DNA of 64,000 nt from CAWEQO01 sp963811225 (GCA_963811225.1 CAWEQO010000011.1:124001-188000); one strand, 5' to 3'; counted from the stretch's first letter, positions 24,692 through 34,130 are shown. The notes: generated by a model from the letters alone, not told the origin. A program made the numbers and translations.

Positions 24692-25716
24692 AAGATGCCT
24701 TGATCGAGCTGGACAATGTGATCAAGACCTTCCACACCCCGGCCGGGGACGTGACCGTGCTGAAGGGCATCAGCGTGCGCTTCTACCGGGGCGAGTTCGT
24801 CAGCGTGGTGGGGCGCTCGGGCAGCGGCAAGTCGACGCTGATGAACATGATCACCGGCATCGACCGGGCCACCTCGGGCACGGTGCGGGTGGACGACACT
24901 GTGCTCAACAAAATGAAAGAGGGGCAGCTCTCGGTGTGGCGCGGCCGGGCGCTGGGGATCGTGTTCCAGTTCTTCCAACTGCTGCCGATGCTGTCGCTGC
25001 TGGAGAACGTGATGCTGCCGATGGACTTTGCCGAGATCTACCCGCCTGCCGAGCGGGAGGAGCGAGCGATGAAGCTGCTGCGGCGGGTGGGGCTGGAAGA
25101 GATGGCCTTCAAACGTCCATCCGCGCTGTCGGGCGGGCAGCAGCAGAGCGCTGCCATCGCCCGGGCGCTGGCCAACGACCCGCCGGTGATCGTAGCGGAC
25201 GAGCCGACCGGCAACCTGGACACGCGCACGGCCTCCGATGTGATGGACCTGTTCGACGAGCTGGTGGGGCAGGGCAAGACCCTGCTGATGGTGACGCACG
25301 ACCGCATCCTGGCGGAGCGCACCAACCGCATCCTGCTGCTCTCGGACGGCGAGATCATCCCGCCGGCGATTGCGAAGGCGCTGGACGGTCTTTCGCACAG
25401 TGAGATGCTCAAAGCGGCGCACCTGGCGCAGCCCGTGCGGCTGTCGGCGGGGGATGCGCTGGTGGAGCCGGGGGCTTACCGCGGGGCGCTGCACATTATC
25501 CTGGCGGGACGGGTGGAGACGGCCTTGGCGAGCGAGCCGGGCACAGTGATGGCGAGCTACGGCCCCGGGGATGCGCTGGACGAGGATGAGATGGCGCAGT
25601 TGGGGCAGCCGGCGCTGGCGCGCTGTGCGCCGGATGGGCCGCTGGAGGCGCTGTGCCTGGACGCCGATGCGCGCCGGCAGCTCGACATGCGGCCGGCAGC
25701 GGAGGAGCAGTCATGA
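24688..25716 (+). CDS. ABC transporter ATP-binding protein with C-terminal sensor-like extension (2)
   Basis: A protein of 342 residues. The first ~225 are a LolD/MacB-class ATPase (Walker A GRSGSGKSTLM, Walker B VIVADEPTG, H-loop VTHD). The signature reads LSGGQQQSAAIARAL, with Ser in place of the usual Arg. Residues about 235-335 form a beta-rich extension whose AYRGALHIILAGRVETAL and YGPGDALDED words look like a degenerate cyclic-nucleotide-binding/cupin fold. Such an appendage is rare in this ATPase class. The start is GTG in the GTGA overlap, and the stop overlaps the permease start ATG. Confidence 0.87.
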   Translation: MKDALIELDNVIKTFHTPAGDVTVLKGISVRFYRGEFVSVVGRSGSGKSTLMNMITGIDRATSGTVRVDDTVLNKMKEGQLSVWRGRALGIVFQFFQLLPMLSLLENVMLPMDFAEIYPPAEREERAMKLLRRVGLEEMAFKRPSALSGGQQQSAAIARALANDPPVIVADEPTGNLDTRTASDVMDLFDELVGQGKTLLMVTHDRILAERTNRILLLSDGEIIPPAIAKALDGLSHSEMLKAAHLAQPVRLSAGDALVEPGAYRGALHIILAGRVETALASEPGTVMASYGPGDALDEDEMAQLGQPALARCAPDGPLEALCLDADARRQLDMRPAAEEQS

Positions 25717-28124
25717 TCCGCCCGCGCATCTACAAGGTGTTCTCCGACCTCATCATCAACAAGTCGCGCTCATTCCTGGTGGTGGCGTCGATCGCGGTGG
25801 GGTTGTTTGCGGTGGGCTGGATCGCCAACGGCTACTTCATCCTGTCGGAAGACATGCACACCAGCTACGCCAACATCAACCCGTCCAATATCATCATCCG
25901 GGCGCAGCCGTTCAAGCAGGATATGGTCGACAGCGCCGGGCGGGTGGCGGGCATCCATGACGCGATGGGGGCGCGCACCGTCAGCCTGCGGGTATGGGAC
26001 AAATCCGGCAAGTGGTCCGGAATTGACCTGAAGGCCTTCGAGGATTTCGACAAGCTGACGGTCAACCGCCTGCGTGTGGTGACCGGGACGTGGCCGCCGG
26101 GCGATAAAGAGATCGCGATCGACCAGTACAAGGCGGAAGAGATCGACGCGCAGATTGGCGACGACGTGCACGTGCGGCTGCCGGATGGAACGCTACGGGC
26201 GTTCAAACTGACGGCCATCGTGCAGGACCAGTCGATTGGGCAGGAGAGCGGCGGGGGCGGATTCTTCCTGTCGCCGATTTAGGGCTATATCGATTTCGAC
26301 AGCCTGGCGTGGCTGAATGAACTGCCGCGGTTCAACGTGCTGTATCTGACAGCAGCCGAGGACAGCAACGACCCGGCCCACCTGCGCCACCTGGGTGAGA
26401 CGGTGGCGAACAAGATGGAGGACAACGGCTACACGGTCTTCAGCTCGAACGTACGCCGCACGATGGATCACCCCACCAGCACCTATGTCGACGCGATTGC
26501 AGGGGTGCTGTTCTTGCTGGGGTTGATGGTGGTGTTCTTGTCGGCGTTCTTGATCACCAACATGCTGTCGGCGCTGCTCAAACAGCAGACCCAGCAGATT
26601 GGGATCATGAAAACGGTCGGCGGGCGGCGGCAGCAGATCATGCTGATCTACATGGCCCTGATCCTGATGTTCAGCCTGCTGGGGCTGGCGATCTCGATGC
26701 CGACGGCGGGGCGGGCGGCTTACGGTATGGAGACCTTCATGGCCGGGGAGTTGAACTTCCAGCCGCAAGGCTACCGCACCGCGCCGCTGGCGCAGATGCT
26801 GCTGGTGTTCATCGCAGTGCTGGTGCCGCAGGCGGCCGGATTTTTCCCCATCTCGCAAGGGGTGAAGATCTCAATCCAGGAGGCGCTCGCGCCGACCGGA
26901 CGGGAGAACGGCGAGGAGAAACCGGCGGGAACGGGGCAGGTGGCGAAGTGGCTGCGCAAGATCCGGCGGCCCTTGCTGATTGCGCTGCGCAACGCCTTCC
27001 GCAGCAAGTGGCGGCTGCTGCTCACGCTGATCACGCTGACGCTGGGCGGGGCAATCTTCATCGCTACATTCAACGTGCGCCTGTCACTGCAAGAGTATAT
27101 GAACAAGATCAACCGCTACTTCATCGCCGACGTGAACCTGACGCTGGCGAGGCCGTACCGGCTGCAAGAGGTGGAGGATGCCATCCGGGAGACGCCGGGT
27201 GTGCAGCATGTGGAGGCGTGGGGCACGGCGCGCACCGAGCTGCTGGTCAACGGTGACCGCTCAGAGGAGTTGGTGCGGCTGCTGGCGGCCCCGGCGGGCA
27301 GCAATTTGATCGTGCCGATGATGCTCGAAGGACGCTGGCTGGAGCCGGGCGATACCAACGCCATCGCGGTCAACGAGGCGTTCCTGTCGCGCTTTCCGAA
27401 TATGGAAATTGGGGACACGCTGCAGCTGAAGATCAACGGTGAGAAGGAAGACTGGGTGGTGGTGGGCGTGTTCCAACTGGCGGGTAAGAGCAGCGGCTTT
27501 GCGGCTTATGCGAACTTCGAATACCTGGCGGATATCACGCATATGCACGACCAGGCGATGCTGTACCGGATCATCGGGAAGAACGGCCCGCTGAACCAGA
27601 CCCAACAGGAGGCGCTGGGCAAACAGATCGAAGCGCACCTGGATGCCAAGGGCTATCGAATTGCCAGCGTGGACTCGGGCACGTGGCTGCAGCAGTCCAC
27701 CAGCCGGGGGTTTAACATCCTGACGACGTTCCTGTTCATGATGGCGGCGCTGATGGCGGTGGTGGGCAGCATCGGCCTGACAGGCACGATGACCTTGAAC
27801 GTGATGGAGCGAACACGCGAGATCGGCGTAATGCGAGCGATCGGGGCGAGCGACCGGATCATCACGCAGATGGTGCTGCTGGAGGGAGCGGTGATCGGCA
27901 TGGTCAGCTGGGTGCTGGCCTGTGCGGCAGCCATCCCGATCAGCCTGGTGATGTCGAATGGGATCAGCGTGGTGCTGTTCGACCGGGCGACCGAATTTAC
28001 CTTTACCGCGACGGGAATCCTGGTGTGGTTAGGGATCGTGGCGGCGCTGTCGGTGGTGGCCAGCATGATCCCGGCGCGGAGCGCGGCCAGGTTGACGGTT
28101 CGAGAAGTGCTGGCGTACGAATAA
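25713..28124 (+). pseudogene. FtsX/MacB-type ABC permease interrupted by one in-frame TAG
   Basis: The reading frame runs 804 codons from an ATG overlapping the ATPase stop and is broken only by TAG at 26280-26282 (codon 190). Both sides are well conserved in appearance. Before it lie an anchor helix (RSFLVVASIAVGLFAVGW) and the first part of a MacB periplasmic domain ending FFLSPI. After it the same domain continues (GYIDFDSLAWLNELPRF), then an FtsX block of three helices. A second anchor and periplasmic domain follow from about codon 415, then a final FtsX block with MERTREIGVMRAIGASD. One substitution would restore a Lys, Gln, Glu, Trp or Tyr codon. Whether this is a recent null mutation, a sequencing error or readthrough is open. 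With the two ATPases it forms a TetR-controlled exporter. Confidence 0.85.
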
Positions 28125-28125
28125 G

Positions 28126-28170
28126 AAACAGGATGTACGGGATGGCGACGCCATCCCGTACATCCTGTTT
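28126..28170. terminator. Perfect 22-bp palindrome, bidirectional terminator
   Basis: The arms 28126-28147 and 28149-28170 are exact complements around one base (core GGGATGGCG/CGCCATCCC) with A- and T-runs at the ends. It lies between the ABC permease and the convergent small gene. Confidence 0.85.
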
Positions 28171-28188
28171 TTACAGGTTAAGATCGAA

Positions 28189-28437
28189 CTAATCGCTGGA
28201 AATTGTCTTTTGGCGAGTATGCTCCATCAAAACATCGCGGAGCTTCTCCGCTGAATTGGGGAACGACTTGCCCTTCATTTCATCGGCCACTTCCATCATG
28301 TGGTCGACCAGGCCGTCGTCAATGCCGGCCGATTTGTTGCGGTGCTCTTTCAAAGTCTGCTTGAACTTCGACCAGTCCTTCTCTCCACCCATCTGATTCC
28401 AGATTTGTTTAACATCGTCCATTGGTATGTTAGCCAT
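28189..28437 (-). CDS. Small paralogous protein A (82 residues), unknown function
   Basis: A soluble, helical, charged protein beginning MANIPMDDVKQIWNQMGGEKDW. It shares a pattern with the product of the next gene upstream: (I/L)W/Y-x-x-M-G-x-x-x-x-W-x-x-F-K-x-T-L-(K/R)-(E/D)-H-(R/K), then G-(I/F)-D-D-(G/A)-(L/M)-(V/L)-D, then a C-terminal F-P...A/R-(E)-x-(L/M)-x-D-(V/L)-M segment. A very strong GAGGAGGTGG ribosome site suggests high expression. No known domain is recognised. The 105-base gap to its paralogue contains no obvious promoter. Confidence 0.75.
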   Translation of the reverse strand: MANIPMDDVKQIWNQMGGEKDWSKFKQTLKEHRNKSAGIDDGLVDHMMEVADEMKGKSFPNSAEKLRDVLMEHTRQKTISSD

Positions 28438-28542
28438 ATAACCACCTCCTCAGTTAACGTCTGGGTTAACCAAAGTCGTTCAAGATGAAGCGGGACTTAA
28501 GCGCAGGTTAGAGTGCAGTCCATCGTTTGAACGATACAGGCG

Positions 28543-28794
28543 TTATTTTGGATCCATTCCCTGGCTGATGACATCGTTCATCAGGTCGGCCATACGCTCC
28601 GGCTCGACGGGGAAGGCGACCTCGGAATCCTGAAAGCGGTCGGCCTGTGTGATGAGACGGTCGAGCATGGCATCGTCGAAGCCGCCGGGTTTGCCCTTGT
28701 GGTCGCGCAGGGTCTCTTTGAAGTTTTCCCAGCCAACGCCGCGGCCCATTTCACGGTAGAGATCGCGGATGTAATCGGGTGATACGCTCGGCAT
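28543..28794 (-). CDS. Small paralogous protein B (83 residues), unknown function
   Basis: Paralogue of the 82-residue protein encoded just downstream. The aligned core reads IRDLYREMGRGVGWENFKET, then GGFDDAMLDRLI and FPVEPERMADLM. It has a strong AAGGAGGAAATT ribosome site. Predicted to be all-helical, cytosolic and acidic, without Cys or membrane segments. The two genes are tandem duplicates that have diverged to roughly one-third identity by eye. Function unknown. Confidence 0.75.
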   Translation of the reverse strand: MPSVSPDYIRDLYREMGRGVGWENFKETLRDHKGKPGGFDDAMLDRLITQADRFQDSEVAFPVEPERMADLMNDVISQGMDPK

Positions 28795-28921
28795 AATTTC
28801 CTCCTTGTTGTGCCGTTTTAAGGGATTGTAACAGAATGGTTCTCTAGAGAGATAGGTCTATGGGCTTGCTAATCAGAGGTTCTCCGGTAAAATCAAAGAG
28901 TTCAGGAGACCAGGAGAGCGC

Positions 28922-29911
28922 ATGATCCGCACATTTTATTTTACGGAAGAGGATGGCATCCGGACGGATTTCGACGTAAGCGAGATCCCGGGTATGCTGC
29001 AGAATGAGAACGGCCTGCTATGGGTGGATTTTCAAGGCAACCCACCCGAAGAGGACGAGCCGGTCCTGCGGGATATCTTCCAGTTCCACCCGCTGGCAAT
29101 CGACGACGCGCTGCAAGAGTCGCACGTGCCGAAACTGGATGATTGGGGGCCGTACCTGTACATCGTGCTCAGCTCGGTGATATTCGCTCCATTATTAGAA
29201 GATGAGTACCTGAATACGCCGGAGCTAGATGTGTTCCTGGGGCGCAATTACATGGTGACCCATCACGATGAGCCGATCGAGGCGGTGGATCACCTGTGGG
29301 GCGTGCTGCCGCGGGACGTGCGTCACCTGCAGCATGGGGCGGACCACTTACTTTACCGGCTGGTGGACGACGTTACGGCCGATTACATGCCGGTGGTGGA
29401 GCAGATCGATGAGGAGATCGACCGGACGGAGGATGAGATCTTCGAGCGGGCGACCCCCGAGCTGCTGGCGCGCATCTTTGCGCTCAAGCGGGCGACGCTG
29501 CACCTGCGCCGGATCATTAGCCCGCAGCGTGAGGTGCTCAACAAGCTGGCGCGTGACGATTTCGATGTGATCGACGCACACGACCGGGTCTATTTCCGGG
29601 ATGTATACGACCACCTGGTGCGACTGCACGATGTCAGCGAAAGCCTGCGCGACCTGGTCTCGGGCACGCTGGACACCTACCTGTCGGTGGTCAACAACCG
29701 CATGAACGATATCATGAAGACACTGACGATCATCACGACCATGTTCATGCCGATCTCGTTCCTGGCGGGTTTTTTTGGGATGAATTTTATCGTGCCACAC
29801 CTTGCGCTGCCGTGGCTGACCTCGTATACCACGTTTGTCATTGGGATGGTGATCATGGTGGTGACGCCGGTCGGGATGTACCTGTGGATCCACAGCAAGG
29901 GATGGATGTAG
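28922..29911 (+). CDS. corA: CorA-family Mg2+/Co2+ channel
   Basis: A protein of 329 residues, a pentameric divalent-cation channel. The N-terminal cytosolic alpha/beta domain (about 1-230) is followed by the long stalk helix and two C-terminal membrane helices. The filter motif G-M-N is intact in FLAGFFGMNFIVPHL. The start ATG follows CAGGAGAGC. The length and layout match the ZntB/CorA Tm-like subgroup. The gene lies 18 bases upstream of the aldehyde oxidoreductase gene; they may share a transcript, but a functional tie is not obvious. Confidence 0.93.
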   Translation: MIRTFYFTEEDGIRTDFDVSEIPGMLQNENGLLWVDFQGNPPEEDEPVLRDIFQFHPLAIDDALQESHVPKLDDWGPYLYIVLSSVIFAPLLEDEYLNTPELDVFLGRNYMVTHHDEPIEAVDHLWGVLPRDVRHLQHGADHLLYRLVDDVTADYMPVVEQIDEEIDRTEDEIFERATPELLARIFALKRATLHLRRIISPQREVLNKLARDDFDVIDAHDRVYFRDVYDHLVRLHDVSESLRDLVSGTLDTYLSVVNNRMNDIMKTLTIITTMFMPISFLAGFFGMNFIVPHLALPWLTSYTTFVIGMVIMVVTPVGMYLWIHSKGWM

Positions 29912-29929
29912 GAGAAGAGAGGAATCATA

Positions 29930-31874
29930 ATGACGTATCCAGTCAATCAACGCGAGCTAACGGTGCATTTGAATAACGGTCACTGGTATATCCGGCCGGT
30001 GGAAGAGGCGGACGTGCTGGGTCCGATCGATTACGGCTGGCGGCGCTTCAACTTGTATCCAGACAGCTTTACGTTCGGTGAGGGGTTGTTGGCGGGCAGC
30101 AGCGTACCTGGAACGCGGCGGTTGTTCTTCAGCGCCTGGAGCCCGCAGTGGGACGGATTCTACGTCTCGAGCATGGGCGGGGCGGCCTACACCTTCCACG
30201 GCCTGGGCGTGCCGTTCGTGGCGCTGCGTGGTCAGGCGCCGGAGCCGTCGGTGCTGATCATGAACCACAAGGACGGCGAGGTGGACGTGCGCCTGGAGCC
30301 GGTCAACGCAGAGTCGACCTGGGCGTGCTATGCCGACCCGGAGGGCAACGATCTGATCGGCGTGTATGCGCTGCAGCAGCTGATCTTCAACCGCTACGCC
30401 ACAGAGTTCCGGCAAGACAAAGCCCGGGTGTTCGCAGTGGGGCCGGCGGCGAAATACACCCAAGAGGGCGCGATCGGCTCGAGCCCGGTGCGCAAGGGCA
30501 AGATCTCGGCGGTGGTGGATTGGGCCGGGCGGGGCGGCCTGGGCAGCCGCCTGTACCAGGCGCACAACATCGTCGGCTGCATCTTTGGCGGCGACTGGGA
30601 AGACCCAGACCTGCGCGAACTCGAAGGAAATCGACTCGTACTTCATGGAGCAGTTCGGCAAGCGCACCATGCAGGTGGACCTGGCGATGACCGAGAAGTA
30701 CCGCTACTACCCACAGTTCGATACGGGCGGCACGTTTGGGGTCAACATGTCGGAGTTGAACGAGCGCCTGCTGAGTTACAACTACACCAGCATCTACGCG
30801 CCGATCGAGGAGCGCCACCAGCTGCACGAGGAGTTCATCAAAAAACACTACCTGAAGCAGTTCAACGAGGAGACGATCCAGCCCAAGGACTTTGCACACT
30901 GCGGCGAGCCGTGCCCGGTGGCATGCAAGAAGATGCACGACCAGTACAAGAAAGACTACGAGCCGTACGAGGGACTGGGGCCGCAGGTGGGCGTGTTCGA
31001 CCAGCGGGCGGCGGAGGCGCTGAACGACTACGTGGACGCGATGGGCTTCGACGCCATCCAAACCGGTGGGACGCTGGCGTGGATCATGGAGCTGGTGGCG
31101 GAGGGGCTGATCGAGCCGGAGGCATACGGTTTCCCCAAGGCCGAGGGACTGAAGTTCAAATTCACCCCCGACCGGGAGCCGTTCGAGATCGTGGAGGGCA
31201 GCTTGAGCAACGCTCAGTACGCGATGGGATTGGTGGACGCAATCCTGTTCGACCAGCGCTGTGAGATCTTCCGGCAGGGCATCCGCTATGCGGCGCACGA
31301 GCTGGACAAGGCCAATGGCACGCGCACGGCGGACCGGGCAGTATACCTGGCGCATGGCGAACAGGGCTACATGGTTCCGAACTACTACTGGTGCCCGGGC
31401 GCCATCAGCTCGATGCCAATGATGGGTAAATATTACATGTACTACGGTAGCGAGTTCCGCCAGCCGTACGAGCTGGGCCGCAAGAACGTCGAGCGCATGG
31501 TGTACGAATTCTTCAGCGACAACAGCGGCATCTGCCGCTTCCATCGAAAGTGGGCCGAGGTGATCGTGGACGAGATCCTGTGCGCGCATTATGGGCTGGA
31601 CGTGGATTACCTGGCGCACCAGTTCGGGCTGGCCAAGGCGATCTACGAGCGCGAGAAGGCCAAGGCGGTGCCTTGGGAGAGCGAGCGCCTGGCGGATCTG
31701 ACCATGCAGTTCCTGGCGCAGTGGCAGCAAGAGGGCGTGAAGAACGAGGCGCTGGAGGCGTGGGTGAAGCGGTTCGGGGAGGACAAGCACGAAGCCGGCC
31801 GGGCGTTCTGGGAGGAGATCCAAAGAGGGATCGCGGCCGCGTTCGCGGCCGGTCCGGAGGAGTTGGGGAAGTAA
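29930..31874 (+). pseudogene. Aldehyde:ferredoxin oxidoreductase (tungsten AOR family), frameshifted
   Basis: Two overlapping frames together encode a complete AOR-family protein of about 648 residues. The first frame gives the N-terminal tungstopterin domain (GGAAYTFHGLGVPFVALRG, YATEFRQDKARVFAVGPA, GRGGLGSRLYQAHNIVG). The second, displaced by one extra base, gives the rest. The switch lies between about 30610 and 30630, where the text moves from WEDPDLRE to NSKEIDSYFMEQF. Iron-sulphur ligands are in the second part: HCGEPCPVACKK (C-x3-C-x3-C) and a late Cys in DNSGICRFHRKW. The enzyme would oxidise aldehydes to acids and reduce ferredoxin, a trait of anaerobes. The start ATG follows GAGAGGAATC. 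Confidence 0.85.
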
Positions 31875-31905
31875 TCACGAGAGCAGAGAATAGAGAGTAG
31901 AAAAC

Positions 31906-31967
31906 AGTCCCTACTTTTGTAACATTCAAGGAGCTTCTATGCCCTCTATGTTACAGAAGTAGGGACT
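31906..31967. terminator. Long hairpin (20-bp arms, 1 mismatch) after AOR
   Basis: AGTCCCTACTTTTGTAACAT (31906-31925) pairs with 31948-31967 across 22 bases, with one G-U-type mismatch. It is preceded by a purine-rich AGAGCAGAGAATAGAGAG tract and has no long T-run. Confidence 0.6.
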
Positions 31968-32096
31968 TCCCTAAAGCGAGGGGGAGAAGAGTCCCCATTG
32001 TTGGAAGGGACCTGTCAGGTTATATTTAATAACAGGGGGCGATTCATGGAACGTCATTCGACGTGCTTTCACATGGGCGATAATTTAATGACGCGG

Positions 32097-32134
32097 TAAG
32101 CAGAGTTCTGCTTATTTTTTTGCAGTACTCTGCT
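32097..32134 (+). promoter_or_regulatory. Possible transcription attenuator: two mutually exclusive hairpins
   Basis: TAAGCAG-AGTT-CTGCTTA followed by seven T's (32097-32121) is a clean intrinsic terminator. Its left arm can pair instead with ACTCTGCT (AGCAGAGT 32099-32106 with 32127-32134), which would remove the terminator. It sits only 29 bases before the start of the membrane-protein gene, in its probable leader, rather than at the end of the distant AOR gene. Confidence 0.45.
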
Positions 32135-32162
32135 CGCCGGATTGGATTCAGGAGATGAACTC

Positions 32163-32798
32163 ATGGCTGTTGATATCAGTGAGCGCAAGGTGCAGCGCAA
32201 CGAGTTCGGCATGTGGCTTGGATGGACCCTGGCCACCGCGGTTGGGATGCTGCTTGGATTAACGCCCCAGCTGCTGGTGGTGGAGTACCTGCCGCTGTGG
32301 CTGGTGCGGGTCCTGACCCCGCTGATCGCCGGATTTTTAGTCGGCATTTTCCAGTGGCTGGTGCTGCGCAATTATCTCGAGCACAGCCAAGATTGGATCT
32401 TGAATGTTGGCGCAGGGTGGGGATTGGGGTTTGCGCTCGGCCTGGTGATCATCCAGACGCTGAACGAAAGCCTGCTCGGCGCGATCCTTGGATACATTTT
32501 GTTCGGGGTTATTATCGCGCTGGTGCAGTGGCCCGTTCTTCGGCGTGAGGTTCCGCATGTGCTGACCTGGGTACTCGCAAGCGTGATCGGCTGGGCACTC
32601 GGGTCTGTGCTCAGCCAGTTCATTCTGGACCTGATCGTGAACGGTAACGTGACTTCGCAGGTGCTGAGCACCAGTGTCATTTCAGGGTTCACCGGGTTGA
32701 TTGCCGGTGCGATCACCGGCATCGCGCTGGTGTGGATTGTCCGGCAGCCTGAACTGGGAGACGAAAACGATCGAATGGAGGGCGAAGATGTATCGTAG
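32163..32798 (+). CDS. Polytopic membrane protein, unknown function
   Basis: A protein of 211 residues with about six hydrophobic segments in paired repeats. The stretches GFLVGIFQWLVLRNYL and IIALVQWPVLRREVP (hydrophobic-F/V-Q-W-x-V-L-R) mark two copies of a TM-hairpin unit, a pattern of uncharacterised Chloroflexi/cyanobacterial membrane proteins. The ATG at 32163 follows CAGGAG with 8-base spacing. The 3' end overlaps the M48 protease gene by 11 bases, so the two are coupled. The leader may contain an attenuator (32097-32134). Confidence 0.75.
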   Translation: MAVDISERKVQRNEFGMWLGWTLATAVGMLLGLTPQLLVVEYLPLWLVRVLTPLIAGFLVGIFQWLVLRNYLEHSQDWILNVGAGWGLGFALGLVIIQTLNESLLGAILGYILFGVIIALVQWPVLRREVPHVLTWVLASVIGWALGSVLSQFILDLIVNGNVTSQVLSTSVISGFTGLIAGAITGIALVWIVRQPELGDENDRMEGEDVS

Positions 32799-33612
32799 GT
32801 CTTCATCCAGACGGGGAGGCTCATGCTCCGGCAGACTGATCATGGCGGCGCTGGTGGCGGTCGGCTCAATCGTCATGTATCTCAGCTCGCGCCAGCAAAA
32901 CCCGGTCACCGGAGAGACGCAGTACGTGGACCTGACGGTCAACCAGGAAATTGCGATGGGCTTGCAGGCGGCGCCCGAGATGGAACAGCAGTATGGGGGC
33001 CTTGATCCGAGCCAGTCCGATCAGGCGATCGTAGACCAGGTGGGGCAGCAAGTGCTTCAAAATTCGCCGGCAGGGCAGTCGCCCTATCAATTCGAGTTCA
33101 ATTTGCTGGCGGACGATCAGACCATCAATGCATTTGCGCTGCCGGGCGGGCCTGTGTTTATCACCAGGGCTTTGTACGATCAATTGCCCACCGAAGGTGA
33201 ACTGGCAGGGGTGCTGGGGCATGAAATCGGGCACGTGGTGGCGCGACATTCGGCGGAACAAATCGCCAAGACAAAGCTGACAGAGGGGCTGACGGGGGCG
33301 GCCGTAATCGCCTCCTATGATCCAAACAATCCCAACAGCGTCCAGGCGGCTCAGATTGCGGCGCTGATCGGGCAGCTGGTGAACTTGAAATACAGCCGGA
33401 ATGACGAAACGGAGGCAGACTGGCTGGGTGTATGCTTTATGAACGATGCCGGATACGACCCACAGCAAATGCTCGGGGTGATGCAGGTGCTCGAGAATGC
33501 CAGCCAGGGACAGGCGCCGCCGGAATTCTTCAGCACGCACCCGAACCCACAGAACCGCATGCAGCAAATTCAACAAGATATTCAGAACATGGATCAGTGC
33601 CCGGGGCCGTAG
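32788..33612 (+). CDS. M48-family zinc metalloprotease (BepA/LoiP-like)
   Basis: A protein of 274 residues. One N-terminal helix (about 16-33) places the catalytic domain outside the membrane. The zinc motif H145-E-I-G-H149 is followed by the third ligand Glu in NDETEADWLG. ADDQTINAFALPGGPVFI precedes the active site, as in BepA/YfgC and Oma1. The C-terminus is Gln/Asn/Met-rich with the usual STHPNPQNRMQQI. Such proteases do quality control of envelope or outer-layer proteins. The ATG at 32788 follows GGAGGGCGAAG inside the end of the membrane-protein gene. Confidence 0.92.
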   Translation: MYRRSSSRRGGSCSGRLIMAALVAVGSIVMYLSSRQQNPVTGETQYVDLTVNQEIAMGLQAAPEMEQQYGGLDPSQSDQAIVDQVGQQVLQNSPAGQSPYQFEFNLLADDQTINAFALPGGPVFITRALYDQLPTEGELAGVLGHEIGHVVARHSAEQIAKTKLTEGLTGAAVIASYDPNNPNSVQAAQIAALIGQLVNLKYSRNDETEADWLGVCFMNDAGYDPQQMLGVMQVLENASQGQAPPEFFSTHPNPQNRMQQIQQDIQNMDQCPGP

Positions 33613-33663
33613 GGCGATTACCTGCTCTGGCAGGCAAATGATCGAGTGTAACAAGTTAAATAA

Positions 33664-33703
33664 AAGGCACACCCTTTAAATTGACAGGGTGTGCCTTATT
33701 TTT
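33664..33703. terminator. Bidirectional terminator
   Basis: AAGGCACACCCT pairs perfectly with AGGGTGTGCCTT across 10 bases and is followed by ATTTTTC. It serves the protease gene and overlaps the end of the convergent GNAT gene. Confidence 0.85.
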
Positions 33704-34130
33704 CGATCCACATCGCAATGATCGATTGATTCAAGCCTTTCAGTTTTTCTGCGACACGCGCATATTCGGCTCGCATTTGGCTTGGCAGCAAGGTTGGGTC
33801 TACTGTTATAAAACCAAATTTGCGATAAAAATCTTCTCGGAAAGCAAAACAGAGGAGATAAACTGGCCGGAAGGGCTCTTTTTCAAGAACACGCTTCACC
33901 AATTCCGTGCCAATGCCCCTGTTCCGGCAGGCGCTTTTCACTCCCAGGCTGCCAAGCTCTTTTTCTCCTCCCAGGTCTTTGATCCGTATGCAGCCGATCA
34001 GCTCGTGGTCGTCGACAGCCACAAGGAATTCACTTGCCGACAAGTTCCAGACGTCGCCTCCGACTTCCAGTAAGAGGCGCTGGATCTCGGGCTGGTCCGG
34101 GTCGGTGGCGGGGCGATAGGTGATGGCCAT
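33696..34130 (-). CDS. GNAT-family N-acetyltransferase
   Basis: A protein of 144 residues forming one GNAT domain like the acetyltransferase part of ArgA/ArgO-type enzymes. ITYRPATDPDQPEIQRLLLEV is the N-terminal helix, LIGCIRIKDLGGEKELGSLG the central strands, ACRNRGIGTELVKRVL (R-N-x-G-I-G) the acetyl-CoA loop, and FREDFYRKFGFITV the end. Without an amino-acid-kinase domain, an N-acetylglutamate synthase role is only a possibility. It is monocistronic. Confidence 0.83.
   Translation of the reverse strand: MAITYRPATDPDQPEIQRLLLEVGGDVWNLSASEFLVAVDDHELIGCIRIKDLGGEKELGSLGVKSACRNRGIGTELVKRVLEKEPFRPVYLLCFAFREDFYRKFGFITVDPTLLPSQMRAEYARVAEKLKGLNQSIIAMWIEK

Noticed and set aside
24403..25494. Minus-strand open frame of about 360 codons opposite the two ABC ATPase genes
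   Set aside because: Arg/His-rich text with no fold; the plus-strand frames have full Walker and signature motifs and overlapping start/stop codons.
26280..26282. TAG as pyrrolysine codon
   Set aside because: No pylT/pylS genes in view, the gene is an ABC permease rather than a methylamine methyltransferase, and only one TAG is involved.
30387..31823. Minus-strand open frame of about 480 codons opposite the AOR gene
   Set aside because: Leu/His/Arg/Val-rich antisense shadow; the AOR frame has Fe-S ligands and family text.
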